From: a bacterium | Lineage (GTDB): Bacteria; Cyanobacteriota; Vampirovibrionia; Obscuribacterales; Obscuribacteraceae | Reading direction: 5' to 3' | DNA: 23,488 bases | NCBI GenBank assembly: GCA_030431355.1 | Contig: JAUIJG010000018.1 | Span: 1-23,488, forward strand | Shown here: positions 1 to 9,101 of the stretch, piece by piece | Position numbering within the stretch: position 1 is the first letter of the stretch | Layout: each line of letters opens with the position of its first letter | Translations under genes and position numbers: made by a program | Notes under the pieces: model-generated | The model's database searches: none | Told to the model about the DNA's origin: nothing | What the model saw: only the letters and a program-made list of their open reading frames with translations

Positions 1-609
1 AAAACAACAGTCGCGATAGAAAAGCATGTCAAAAGCCTTCTTGCCTGCAAGCAGTGCCCAGAGATGGTGGGACCGGTGGTAACCCATCATGCCATGCTCA
101 GCAAGATCATGCTGGTCGGTCAGGCTCCTGGTCCTAAAGAGGGCGAGTTCGGAAAACCCTTCGCCTGGACGGCCGGCAAGACCCTGTTTAGATGGTTTGC
201 TTCCATCGGGGTGGACGAGGAGACTTTTCGCCAAAGAGCTTATATGGCGGCAGTATGCCGCTGTTTTCCCGGTAAAACCAAACATGGTGGCGACAGGGTA
301 CCGTCAAAATTAGAAGTGAAAAACTGTTCCGGATGGATGAAAACAGAGTTTGCGCTGTTAGAACCCGAGTTGATTATTCCGGTAGGTCGCCTGGCCATCG
401 ATCAATTCTTGAACTATTCAAAACTGACCGATGTAATAGGAAAAGTCCATCGCATGGAGCTGGAAGGAAAAGAAAGAGATCTAGTCCCTCTGCCCCACCC
501 CTCCGGCGCGTCCACCTGGTTTAAAAAAGATCCGGGCAAGACCCTGACCGAGGAAGCTCTAGCCAGCCTCAAAAATCATCCGGAATGGCAAAAGGTATTC
601 GGCGGATAA
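1..609 (+). CDS. Uracil-DNA glycosylase superfamily protein, Fe-S type (5' end lost at window edge)
   Basis: The reading frame is open from base 1, so the start lies upstream; an in-frame ATG at 64 would cut off conserved sequence. Visible in order: a CKQC pair near the N-terminus, the active-site loop GQAPG followed by GKPFAW, further cysteines in VCRCFPGK and KNC, and a late HPSGAS motif. Family 4/5 uracil-DNA glycosylases carry a GxAPG loop, an HPS-type DNA-intercalation loop and four cysteines that hold a 4Fe-4S cluster, so the role inferred is excision of uracil (or a related damaged base) from DNA in base-excision repair. The loop has Gln where family 4 enzymes usually have Glu (GEAPG), so substrate range and subfamily are open. 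The stop is followed by a 59-bp gap before the kinase gene on the same strand; no functional link is evident. Confidence 0.85.
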   Translation, partial: KTTVAIEKHVKSLLACKQCPEMVGPVVTHHAMLSKIMLVGQAPGPKEGEFGKPFAWTAGKTLFRWFASIGVDEETFRQRAYMAAVCRCFPGKTKHGGDRVPSKLEVKNCSGWMKTEFALLEPELIIPVGRLAIDQFLNYSKLTDVIGKVHRMELEGKERDLVPLPHPSGASTWFKKDPGKTLTEEALASLKNHPEWQKVFGG

Positions 610-668
610 TGGTGATTCTCTTTGTAAGATCCAAGGCATAATATTCATGCACCTTTAAATCTTGCAAA

Positions 669-2546
669 ATGTCCGAATCCCGAGAAAATTCAGAGTTCAA
701 AAAGTACTTTCCCCAGATGAAAGATGATCGATACGATTATCAAGGACATCTGGGCAAAGGGCGCGCTGGCCAGGTTTTCAAAGCCCGGGACAAACTCCTT
801 AAAAAAGACATCGTAATCAAGGTCATGTGCTCCGAAGTGCCTCGCAAAGAGGACTTTCAACGGTTTCAGCGTGAGGCACGGGCATTCTCCAGCCTGCAAC
901 ACCCTAATATTCTCAGAGTGCTGGATTTTGGGCTTGCAGAAGACCAGACTCCGTATCTGGTAACCGACTTTATAGACGGCGTCACCCTCAATGATTATCA
1001 GAAGAAACACAAAAATTTTTCGCTTGATGACACCATCCATATCGGTCTTCAACTGAGTGACGCCATGGCCCACTCCCATAATCGCGGAGTCCTACACCGG
1101 GACCTGAAACCGAGCAATATCCTTCTCACGAATCCTAATTCAAAAAAGAAGCATGTATATATTCTGGATTTCGGCCTGGCAAAATTTACCGACAACCATC
1201 CAGCCCGGGACAATACCCTGACCAGACCAGGCCAGATTCTAGGCACAGCCGAATATATGAGCCCCGAACAAGCCCGGGGTATCAGCTGTGACGAGCGCTC
1301 CGATATCTACTCTCTGGGTTGTATCCTCTTCGAGATGGTATCAGGCAAGCCACCGTTTGAAGCGCCGGCCCTTCTGGAAGTAATCAGGATGCAGTGCGAA
1401 GAAACGCCTCCCATGGACAGGATAGAGCAAGTAGACGGCGGCGCTAAGCTGGTCGGCATTCTCGAAAAGTGCCTTGAGAAAGCTCCGGAAGATAGATTCG
1501 AAAGTATGTCTCAACTGGAAGCAGCTTTGAAAGAGCTGGTCGATCCCGGCAGCTCATCCAAAGAGGAAAAAGAGTCGAAGCCCACCTATGTGGAAACAGC
1601 CGAAGAAAACGCCCTGGATAACTCGGCGGATTACCTGGCTAACGCTTCGGAAGATTTCAACTCAGAGACCATGACTGCTCCTCCTTCAAGTCCTGGAGAT
1701 AAGCAAAAGGATACAGGAACCCAGGCGGGCAGAAAGCTAAGAGCCGGGCCGATTATTCTTGTCTGCTTTCTTCTAATATCCAGCACCACCCTCATTATTT
1801 TCGCCATTACCGGCAGGGACAACTCAATTCCCATGGGCGGCGACATCATTGAGAAAAAACCGGTGATTCCCAAAAATGAGAAATCTGAAGACCTGGTTAA
1901 AGACGCGATGATCCTCTCAGGCAGAATGGATGGCACCCATCTGACCCTGGCTGGAACCATCGGCACCGACGCTCTTCTTTTGGACGCAGCGCGTAGCGGA
2001 AAAGCTATCACAGTGGTGGATGCCAGCAGGGCCCATGTTACCGATGAAGGCATAGAAGCAATTCTTCGAATGAATCCAGGAACGATAATACTGTCGGGTA
2101 CTGGTATCACCGATAATGCCATATTCAAAATGCGAGGCAATCATCGCATCCGCCATCTAATTATTGATGATACCGAAAAGGTAGACGGCAGCTCTTTCAA
2201 AATCCTTCCTACCATCGCCAATCTGGAGATACTTTCCATCGGTGGTCCCGGTTTGAAGAATGAGGACCTCTCTTCCCTGAGCAACTGCGCCAAACTAAAA
2301 GCGCTTTGCATAAACTCCAGCCCAAACCTGAGCGATGAAGTCTTCACCCACCTGTCTAAGATCCCGCATCTAAACACGATATATATTGGTGACTGCCCCG
2401 GGATAAGCCCCGAAAGCATCGCATCCCTGAAGAAGACCAATCGCTACGCCCGCACCGAAGTTTCAAAACGGTCCATTCCGGTTGAAAAAATCGACGAGAT
2501 GCAAGTCGTGCTGGGCAAGGGCGACGACTACGGATTCTTGGATTAA
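669..2546 (+). CDS. Membrane Ser/Thr protein kinase with outer leucine-rich-repeat-like domain
   Basis: A 625-residue Hanks-type kinase. The cytoplasmic part (about 20-295) has a complete motif set: glycine loop GKGRAGQVF (29-37), Lys51 in VIKV, catalytic loop HRDLKPSN (143-150), DFG at 167-169, SPE at 198-200 and DIYSLG near 212. A charged linker (295-355) leads to one membrane segment at about 361-380. The remaining 240 residues should lie outside the membrane and contain irregular leucine-rich-repeat-like units with 'ITDNAIF', 'LSDEVF' and 'ISPESI' type turns, where PknB-type kinases often have PASTA repeats. All catalytic residues are present, so activity is likely; ligand and substrates are unknown. 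No clear Shine-Dalgarno motif precedes the ATG. It is followed after 5 bp by a TPR gene and then by the 1106-residue protein, probably one operon. Confidence 0.92.
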   Translation: MSESRENSEFKKYFPQMKDDRYDYQGHLGKGRAGQVFKARDKLLKKDIVIKVMCSEVPRKEDFQRFQREARAFSSLQHPNILRVLDFGLAEDQTPYLVTDFIDGVTLNDYQKKHKNFSLDDTIHIGLQLSDAMAHSHNRGVLHRDLKPSNILLTNPNSKKKHVYILDFGLAKFTDNHPARDNTLTRPGQILGTAEYMSPEQARGISCDERSDIYSLGCILFEMVSGKPPFEAPALLEVIRMQCEETPPMDRIEQVDGGAKLVGILEKCLEKAPEDRFESMSQLEAALKELVDPGSSSKEEKESKPTYVETAEENALDNSADYLANASEDFNSETMTAPPSSPGDKQKDTGTQAGRKLRAGPIILVCFLLISSTTLIIFAITGRDNSIPMGGDIIEKKPVIPKNEKSEDLVKDAMILSGRMDGTHLTLAGTIGTDALLLDAARSGKAITVVDASRAHVTDEGIEAILRMNPGTIILSGTGITDNAIFKMRGNHRIRHLIIDDTEKVDGSSFKILPTIANLEILSIGGPGLKNEDLSSLSNCAKLKALCINSSPNLSDEVFTHLSKIPHLNTIYIGDCPGISPESIASLKKTNRYARTEVSKRSIPVEKIDEMQVVLGKGDDYGFLD

Positions 2547-2551
2547 CGATC

Positions 2552-2941
2552 ATGGAACTAAATCAAGCCCAGTCGACCTTCCTGATAGTCCTGGTCATTT
2601 CATTCCTGGCGGTGCTCTATATTCTCATCTTCGGACCCGGCGGTCATATCAGCAAAGCCAGGGAAAGAGAAGTCAAAAGACTGGAGATGAAAATAAAAGT
2701 GGGTGGCGGAATAGAGATGATCGACGACTTCATAGAACTGGCCAGAGCCTATGTAAAAACAGGTAGAATGTCCGACGCGGAAAGCGCCATGCGAAAAGCC
2801 CTGGCCATTGCAGAAAATGAATTCGGCAAAACCAATAAGCAACTCGCCCCGGTGATCAAAGCCTACGCAAGCACCCTGAACAAAATGAAAAGAAATGTGG
2901 AAGCGGACAACATGAGAAAGCGCCTCAAAGACCTGTCTTGA
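2552..2941 (+). CDS. Small membrane-anchored TPR-like protein
   Basis: A 129-residue protein. A hydrophobic segment at residues 9-28 is best read as an uncleaved N-terminal anchor, because the protein continues with a basic stretch (KAREREVKRLEMK) and no signal-peptidase site is obvious. Residues 50-125 are helical and resemble one or two tetratricopeptide units of the Kinesin-light-chain type (IELARAYVKTGRMSDAESAMRKAL, split here as IELARAYVKTGRM and SDAESAMRKAL). TPRs bind proteins; the natural partners would be the kinase encoded 5 bp upstream or the large protein encoded 12 bp downstream, but that is inferred only from position. No strong ribosome-binding site is visible, so translation may depend on coupling to the kinase gene. 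Confidence 0.75.
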   Translation: MELNQAQSTFLIVLVISFLAVLYILIFGPGGHISKAREREVKRLEMKIKVGGGIEMIDDFIELARAYVKTGRMSDAESAMRKALAIAENEFGKTNKQLAPVIKAYASTLNKMKRNVEADNMRKRLKDLS

Positions 2942-2953
2942 TATCCTGAATAG

Positions 2954-5900
2954 ATGCCTACTTATCTGAGTGACAACAAATCAAAGGAGAAAGCCCAGCG
3001 TCTCAGACGCTTGCGTATGCACGTATCGCAGACAAGCTGGCTGGACGAGCCTCCTGCCCTCAAAGATGGTCAGATTATCTTCAAAGACCATACCTTAACT
3101 TCCACCCTGATCTCAAAGACCCAGCGCAGCCTGACCCATATTCGCAAATCAAAAAAACTGGCTGCGGAACTTCTAGGCAACGTTGAAAGTTGGCTGGATG
3201 CCATGGCAGACCGTCTATCCGTATTCAAACGACTGAACGCCATCAATCTGGACCGAATCGAAACAGAAATGACCAGAGCGGCAGGCGGCAAAAGTTTTGA
3301 CAGCCATAAAATCCTGCCTATTCTAGAACTAGAATATAACTGCCTGACGGAGATAACTCCAAAACCGATAAAGTTGCTGACTAAATACCCGGAACAATTT
3401 CAAGAAGCGCTTGTTAACTTCATCTCCGACTTTGAGAATTCCACCGGTGCCACCGCTCTGGCTTGTCTCTATCTTGGAATCCTTGATAGACAAAATAGAC
3501 AAAACAGCTCCGACAAGCTCGAAAAGATCCATGCTATTTCGGGCGTGTCCATGGAGAAGAGAACTAGAAAGTGGTATCGCCACTGCTATCAATATGGAAA
3601 AGAGAACAAGAGCGCCGTCCATGCGCCAAGTCTAATTGTTGATCTGCTATATCTAAGCGGAGATAAAAAGCAGATTGCAGATCTGGCAAGCAATTTAGAT
3701 AAGGAGAACAGATTCTCCCTTTCCGAGCGGGAGCTGCGCATTCTCCTCTGGTATGACATGCCGGTCGCCGACCTTGCTTTGATGCTAAACCGCCTCCCTA
3801 AGCTAGAGGTGAGTTTCAAGCAGTTGAGTTCTCCCCAAGTACAAATTGAAAAAGACAAAGGCTCCCTGAAGAAGCAAATCAAGCAAAAAGCCGATTTTGA
3901 GGTCAGGCACCAAAAACTTCTCGATCAGGCTTCATACATGATAAGAGCCTGGCTCAGAGGCAGTCTCCAGGGTGACAGCCCCCTTCTAATCGCCTCCCTG
4001 ATAGAAAATCTCTCCAGTCTGGGCACCGCCAATGACAGTAATCTGGAAGAGATCTTCTATCTTCTGAAAAAAGCTCTGACCTTATCTGCTCCACTAAGAG
4101 TCCCATGGTTAAGCTTGATCAAAGACAATCTCGATCTCTTCTATAGTCAGGAAGAGAGAAAACAACCGCTGGGAAAAACACTTAAACGGAGAAGACCGGG
4201 ACCTCGCACCATTATCAATACCAGTATAAAAATTCTGGAATTAACCGACGACCCGACCATTACCCTGGAGATTCTCGACTTCTGGATAGGTGAAGACCTT
4301 CTAGCCCAGGAGATCTCCGACCGGGAGATGATCAAGCTGATCTTAGCCTGGTGTAAAAAGCTAAAAGTGACGAGAGCCTTTAGCCTGGCAGATCTGATCG
4401 GCACCGTTGCTACTTTCAGGGACGCCGCAGAAGCAAGAGCCGTTCTCACTCCCTTTATAGATATAGTCGCAACAATACCGGAACAACATAGAGAACATGC
4501 CTTCTCCAACCTGACCCAGGTCCTAGTCTGCACCCATAACAAAGGCAGAAAGGACTTCAGTCAGGTTCTTCTCGAACTACTGCCACCTCTTTTAGAGGCA
4601 ACAACGGCGGACAATGCCCAGTCATGCCCATGCTGGACCATGCTCCACACCGCTCTGGTCATCGACAAGAGAGTGAAAACGAAGAAGAAAGAGCTTCTCG
4701 ACACACTATTCCAATTTTACAAAACGAAGCAGCCACTCTCTTCGGACCAAATTTCCGCTCTGGATGATGCCTCCCAACTTGGTCTTACTCTCATGGAAGC
4801 GCTGGAAAGCGGTACATGTGAGATAGATCTTTTAAAGGCAAAAGGTCTGGAACAAAGTCTGGAGAAGAGTCTGGAAAAACATCCGGAAGGAAGCCCGGAA
4901 AAGATCTTCAAACGGATTTTGGAAAGTTATACAGAGCTATTTAAACGTGAGGAATACCAGTACTGTGACTTCGAAAATGACGGCATCAAATTCATCTGTG
5001 ACAATCCCTTCCTGATCAATGTACTTTTAGAGACTCTCCTGACCAACGCCAAAAGAGCAAAATCCTTCGTAAAAGACCTCGGTCTGATCAAACGCTTCAA
5101 TCAGGACACAAGGAGACCTGTTCTCAAACTGGAGAGCTTGGCCAATCTAGAACTTACCGAAGCCTACCTGATTTCAATGGTCGAAAGCGGATGGCAATCA
5201 GTGATGGACCTGCTTCCCGATATGCGCATTCTCATCCTCAACTATATGATCGCCAGGGGAGTGGCAGGAGCCGACCCAGGTCCACCGCCATCGGTGCGAA
5301 AAACACTTTCTCTGAAAAAGAGACTCAAAGAAGAGAAACGATATCTGGAACAGGAAAGCGACAAATCCGCCTCTGTATCAACCAGAATTAAAAACCTGGA
5401 AAAACGCCTTGAAGACGAGGACAGCATCCAACAAAACATTAAGACCAGCTTGCGTCGTCAACTGATTCAGATCTCCAGAGAAGCCGAGATCGATGCACTG
5501 AATAAGGTGATTTTTGAAACCTACAGAAACCAGCTTAAGAGCATCAGTGCAGGACTATCCGAGAAGAAAGAGATCACCTTTGATTCATATCTAAAAAACG
5601 CTCTACTTCTCACCCAGGATATAGAGTACAACAAACGCGTTCTAAAAAAATTGATCAAAGCCTCAGTAGAGAAGGATTACTCTTTTCGCCACAAAGTACC
5701 GGGAAATGAAAAATTCATCAAAGCTCTCGTGAAAAAAGGGATCGACTCCGAAGCCTGGCTCGGAGCCAATCCCCAAAACTACACAACCAAGCATGTGCCC
5801 GGTAAAAGAGTACATGTAAGACTGGAGACGGATCCCCTGAAAGTACTGGAGATGGGCAACTACTTCGATACCTGCCTCAGCTTCGGAGACTTCAACTCTT

Positions 5901-6274
5901 TCTCCACAGTGGCTAACGCCACAGACCTCAACAAGCGAGTTCTCTACGCCATTGACCATAGAGACAACGTGATCGGAAGAAAGCTAATAGCCATAAATAC
6001 AGACTTTGAACTTGTCGGCTTCCGCACCTATACCTCGGTAGAAACCCGAGAAGGGCGAAACGAACTGAGAAAAATCATCTTGGACTATATCCGGGACTTC
6101 TCCAGATCCCTGGACTTAAGCCTCTCCTCCACCGGAGAAGTAGCAATTCTAGCTTGTGAAAACTGGTACAACGACGGTCTCGTTCCCTGGTCCAGTGAAC
6201 CCAAAGCCCGGTCTAGAGGGACAAAAAGAAGCCAACGCATATCCGGCTCACAATGCAGCCGAACTCAGTCCTGA
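2954..6274 (+). CDS. Large protein of unknown function, 1106 aa, helical with a distinctive C-terminal domain
   Basis: I do not recognise this family. The first 900 or so residues are predominantly helical, rich in Leu, Lys and Glu, without signal peptide or membrane segment, and are probably cytoplasmic. A strongly charged likely coiled coil spans about 783-873. The last 150 residues differ: a compact alpha/beta-looking domain (about 953-1075) with motifs GNYFDTCLSFGDFNSFS, NATDLNKRVLYA and VIGRKLIAI. The lone Cys, the NK pair and the RK pair look like conserved functional positions, and the layout loosely recalls the PcfJ-like C-terminal module of mobile-element proteins, but that resemblance is weak. 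The ATG is 12 bp after the TPR gene, so it is probably the third gene of the kinase operon and a candidate kinase substrate or effector. Its 3' end overlaps the convergent gene by 10 bp. Confidence 0.8.
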   Translation: MPTYLSDNKSKEKAQRLRRLRMHVSQTSWLDEPPALKDGQIIFKDHTLTSTLISKTQRSLTHIRKSKKLAAELLGNVESWLDAMADRLSVFKRLNAINLDRIETEMTRAAGGKSFDSHKILPILELEYNCLTEITPKPIKLLTKYPEQFQEALVNFISDFENSTGATALACLYLGILDRQNRQNSSDKLEKIHAISGVSMEKRTRKWYRHCYQYGKENKSAVHAPSLIVDLLYLSGDKKQIADLASNLDKENRFSLSERELRILLWYDMPVADLALMLNRLPKLEVSFKQLSSPQVQIEKDKGSLKKQIKQKADFEVRHQKLLDQASYMIRAWLRGSLQGDSPLLIASLIENLSSLGTANDSNLEEIFYLLKKALTLSAPLRVPWLSLIKDNLDLFYSQEERKQPLGKTLKRRRPGPRTIINTSIKILELTDDPTITLEILDFWIGEDLLAQEISDREMIKLILAWCKKLKVTRAFSLADLIGTVATFRDAAEARAVLTPFIDIVATIPEQHREHAFSNLTQVLVCTHNKGRKDFSQVLLELLPPLLEATTADNAQSCPCWTMLHTALVIDKRVKTKKKELLDTLFQFYKTKQPLSSDQISALDDASQLGLTLMEALESGTCEIDLLKAKGLEQSLEKSLEKHPEGSPEKIFKRILESYTELFKREEYQYCDFENDGIKFICDNPFLINVLLETLLTNAKRAKSFVKDLGLIKRFNQDTRRPVLKLESLANLELTEAYLISMVESGWQSVMDLLPDMRILILNYMIARGVAGADPGPPPSVRKTLSLKKRLKEEKRYLEQESDKSASVSTRIKNLEKRLEDEDSIQQNIKTSLRRQLIQISREAEIDALNKVIFETYRNQLKSISAGLSEKKEITFDSYLKNALLLTQDIEYNKRVLKKLIKASVEKDYSFRHKVPGNEKFIKALVKKGIDSEAWLGANPQNYTTKHVPGKRVHVRLETDPLKVLEMGNYFDTCLSFGDFNSFSTVANATDLNKRVLYAIDHRDNVIGRKLIAINTDFELVGFRTYTSVETREGRNELRKIILDYIRDFSRSLDLSLSSTGEVAILACENWYNDGLVPWSSEPKARSRGTKRSQRISGSQCSRTQS

Positions 6275-7056
6275 CCGGACCCATAGTTGCGAACATAGAG
6301 ATTGGTACCACGAGACTTTAGATGGTGCCCTGTGGCATCTTTCTCTGACTGCAGCAGATATTTCAGGTTCTCGGAAGAGCGATGAATCTCACTCACCTTT
6401 CTATAACCGGAACGGGCCTGATTGCTATCGCGCTCCTGGTACATGCGACGCAGTTGTTCCAGTTGCCTCCTGTGCTCCCGGGTCAGTCTAGGATTCTTCA
6501 TGCGACCTGCCATATCTTTCAACATCTCAATCTTGGTTCTGTTTACCACATCATCAGCCAGGCGAGAGTTGGAGCCTTGCCTCTGCTGACTGAGCTGACT
6601 ATTGTGGGATGCGGCTCTAGAAGCTTGCTTATCGAGAGAAGATAGAGTCTTGCTCAGTTGTCTCTCTTTTGCCGAAGGTGGCGGTGGTGGCTTGGGTAGT
6701 GCCGCAGTCTCCGGCGGCGCATCCTTCTTAAAATCATCAGTTAGATGATCGAGAGCCTGCTTGGAGAACTTACCGACTTCAGACTCGGGGTCCAGGGCAT
6801 GGGCTATACGATATTCTCTTACGGCTGCCTCGTTCTTGCCGGACTTCGCATAGGCATTGGCGAGATAATAATGAACCTTGGCGTTGTTGAAGTGAGTTGA
6901 GAGAGCACCACCAAGAATTTGAATTGCTTTTTTATAGTTGCCGGAGTTAAACGCTCGAATACCGCTGTTTACCTCATCAGAAGACTCTGCAAAGACCGGC
7001 AGACAACAGATGGATACTGCTACAACGAAAAGCGATAATCTGACCAATCTAATCAT
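6265..7056 (-). CDS. Secreted TPR-repeat protein, last gene of the tad-like operon
   Basis: A 263-residue protein with a clear signal peptide: basic start MIRLVR, hydrophobic core, and a likely cut after VFA (residue 23). Residues 28-105 form about two tetratricopeptide units (GIRAFNSGNYKKAIQILGG; YYLANAYAKSGKNEAAVREY). A proline-rich hinge (PKPPPPP, near 121) follows, then a basic, Gln/Arg-rich helical half with repeated Arg-Leu-Glu pattern (RLTREHRRQLEQLRRMYQE). ATG is preceded at short distance by GGAGGAGA. It begins 12 bp after the TadG-like gene and is surely co-transcribed. Pilus operons often include TPR proteins that act as assembly partners (TadD-like), so that role is plausible but unproven. 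The 3' end overlaps the convergent large gene by 10 bp. Confidence 0.8.
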   Translation of the reverse strand: MIRLVRLSLFVVAVSICCLPVFAESSDEVNSGIRAFNSGNYKKAIQILGGALSTHFNNAKVHYYLANAYAKSGKNEAAVREYRIAHALDPESEVGKFSKQALDHLTDDFKKDAPPETAALPKPPPPPSAKERQLSKTLSSLDKQASRAASHNSQLSQQRQGSNSRLADDVVNRTKIEMLKDMAGRMKNPRLTREHRRQLEQLRRMYQERDSNQARSGYRKVSEIHRSSENLKYLLQSEKDATGHHLKSRGTNLYVRNYGSGQD

Positions 7057-7068
7057 TCTCCTCCGACC

Positions 7069-8625
7069 TCAAATTCCCTTAAGGGGATCTTCTCCCGGCT
7101 TGACGAAATTAATTCTTGTCTCCCTGGCCATACGCACCGTGCCAAGACACTGGTTATAGCCAGTTCCCGGTTGCCAGGAGATGGTCCCGGTAAACTTGGT
7201 CCCAGCTCCGGGATCGGGAGGGATTTCCGATATCCCAAAGGCATTATTTATACCTATTAAAACCTTCTCCTGTACCACCGGTTTTGAGCCCCCTTCAGCT
7301 TTCAGGGACTTATTCAACCAACCCGGCAATTTACTCATCTTACTGCCCACAGTAATTTTGGGACCGGTATGATCCGCAGTGGAATACGTAGGAAAGATGT
7401 AATATTCTTCCTCTGAAGTTACAATCTGCAGGCTGTCCAGAAGCTTCTTGAGCTGTTGTTTAGTGAAGTTAGGGTCCACCTGCTTCAGACGTTGGGTCAT
7501 CTTGTCATAGACCAACTCTTTATCTCCGCCGGTCATGTCCATATAGGCAAGTAGACTGGGCTGATTGAACTCATTGCCGAGATTGGCATAACCGTTAAAT
7601 TTCTTGCCGTCGGAGAGCTTCGCATCCGGCAGCCCCAGTATTTTTTGATTGGGTTCAGACTTATAGAAAATCGGTGGAACTTTAAGAATCCCTTCAACGT
7701 ACCAGAGAGACTTATTCTGAACCTGGATATTTATATAGCCAAAAGGAATAGCCAGGTCAAAGTAGCGCTGGGGGTTCGCCACCGCCGAAGCCGACGCCCT
7801 CATCGATCCCTTCTCACCATCCACGACACCACTGGCATGCCAGGCGTTCGGAATCGGATTGGCAAAATTGCTTAGAGGAGCCGTGGTCGGTTTGCACTTT
7901 TCAAAAATGGAGTCAGCGATTAAATGGGGCATCTCCGACTGGTGAAAAGTGGTGAACATAAAAGGTCGACCGTTGACGGTCATGGACTGATAGCCCTGCA
8001 AAAAGTTGGTGCCGCCAATCTCCACTTTGCCGACTTCGGTCTTACCCGGCAACTGATCCTGTTTAAATCTTATGTTACTCTCGTCGCCCCGGCCCACCAT
8101 GGCTATCTGGTAGCGGGTGTCTTTTGAACGGTCCAGGGTCGCTTCGGTTCCCAGCAAAGCTGCTCCCCTCTGCTTCGAAGTATGGCGGAAGTACATGTTC
8201 AAACGCACCGGGTCGGTGAGTTCTTCCACCAGCTCATCGTTGATCTGTTTGGCTGTCTGGTAGGCGGTGACAGCGTTTCCGGAAGCACTACCGGTGCTCA
8301 AACCTTCCTTCTGCATTTCTTCAGCGTTGGCGTTAATAAGGAGAGCTTTACCCCAGACCCGGTTGATATTGCTCAGCCCTACCTTGCCGCAAGAGTCACC
8401 CACATCGCTGAAGGCCGCTTTCGTATTTACCTTGGTCTCCATCGACCGTTTACCAACGTTTAGAACCGCTGCATCCACGGCGTTTCTGACCTGCCTTGAG
8501 CCGCCCATCAGAACACTCATGTTGAAGCCGAAGTAAATGAGAAGCACACAGACAAAGAAGAACGCAGCCGCCAGGGCAATGGATGCCCCCTGCTTATTTC
8601 TAGCTCTCCGTGCGGTTTTTAACAA
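7069..8625 (-). CDS. TadG-like protein (Flp-pilus TadE/G-like N-terminus)
   Basis: A 518-residue protein with the typical TadG start: a basic head MLKTARRARNKQGASIALAA, then one membrane segment (about 14-35) and the sequence RQVRNAVDAAVLNVGK just outside it, matching the 'DAAALAAA' type region of putative Flp-pilus TadE/G-like proteins. The long remainder should face outward. It contains no obvious von Willebrand MIDAS motif, so it may be a shortened or divergent relative. The start is TTG at 8625, chosen because GAGGAG lies 8 bases upstream and the next in-frame choices would remove the membrane segment. It lies 35 bp after the TadE-like gene 8661-9095 and 12 bp before the TPR gene. Role: minor pseudopilin or envelope anchor of a pilus-type machine, inferred from the family. 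Confidence 0.82.
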   Translation of the reverse strand: MLKTARRARNKQGASIALAAAFFFVCVLLIYFGFNMSVLMGGSRQVRNAVDAAVLNVGKRSMETKVNTKAAFSDVGDSCGKVGLSNINRVWGKALLINANAEEMQKEGLSTGSASGNAVTAYQTAKQINDELVEELTDPVRLNMYFRHTSKQRGAALLGTEATLDRSKDTRYQIAMVGRGDESNIRFKQDQLPGKTEVGKVEIGGTNFLQGYQSMTVNGRPFMFTTFHQSEMPHLIADSIFEKCKPTTAPLSNFANPIPNAWHASGVVDGEKGSMRASASAVANPQRYFDLAIPFGYINIQVQNKSLWYVEGILKVPPIFYKSEPNQKILGLPDAKLSDGKKFNGYANLGNEFNQPSLLAYMDMTGGDKELVYDKMTQRLKQVDPNFTKQQLKKLLDSLQIVTSEEEYYIFPTYSTADHTGPKITVGSKMSKLPGWLNKSLKAEGGSKPVVQEKVLIGINNAFGISEIPPDPGAGTKFTGTISWQPGTGYNQCLGTVRMARETRINFVKPGEDPLKGI

Positions 8626-8660
8626 ATGACGAACTCCTCAGTCGGTGGCAGAAATAGTAT

Positions 8661-9095
8661 CTACAAAGGTGCCTGGGTGGAAACTATGGGCTGAATCGCC
8701 TGGTGCCTGAAAGTAACAACCTCAAAATTCGGAAAAGAGATAGGCAGTTTCACCTCCATCAAGGTGGTCACTTTCACATGACCCTCGACCGGATCGAATT
8801 TAACTTCATTGACCCGCACGCTCTTTATCAGATCCGATAGAGGAGCCTGCATCACACACTTTTCCGCAGTCTCCCGGGCCATCCGCGAGTCATTCTGGCG
8901 GGCGGCAGCTTTGGCAGCGGTTTCAGCCCACTCTTCATTCATATGACTTGAATTCACAAGGGCGACGATATCCACTGAAAATAGAGCCAGGGGGATAAGA
9001 ATGGAAAGCCCAACCAGAGTCTCAATAAGACTCTGACCCTTGTTCCGCTTTCTTCTTCTCAGTCGCACCTTTTTCAAAAAAGTTTCCTCATACAA
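8661..9095 (-). CDS. TadE-like pseudopilin family protein
   Basis: A 144-residue protein. A very basic head (KKVRLRRRKRNKGQSLIETL) carries the Gly-Gln-Ser-x-x-Glu pattern typical of TadE-type and pilin-like prepilins, followed by one hydrophobic segment (about 26-48). Outside it the helix continues as EWAETAAKAAARQNDSR, as in other TadE proteins. In tad systems TadE and TadF are minor pseudopilins processed by the TadV peptidase at the Gly before the conserved Glu. No TadV or ATPase gene lies in this window. The start is TTG at 9095, 6 bp after the upstream stop; the GGAG that overlaps that stop can serve as ribosome-binding site. An ATG two bases away is in another frame. Confidence 0.85.
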   Translation of the reverse strand: MYEETFLKKVRLRRRKRNKGQSLIETLVGLSILIPLALFSVDIVALVNSSHMNEEWAETAAKAAARQNDSRMARETAEKCVMQAPLSDLIKSVRVNEVKFDPVEGHVKVTTLMEVKLPISFPNFEVVTFRHQAIQPIVSTQAPL

Positions 9096-9101
9096 AAACC
9101 G

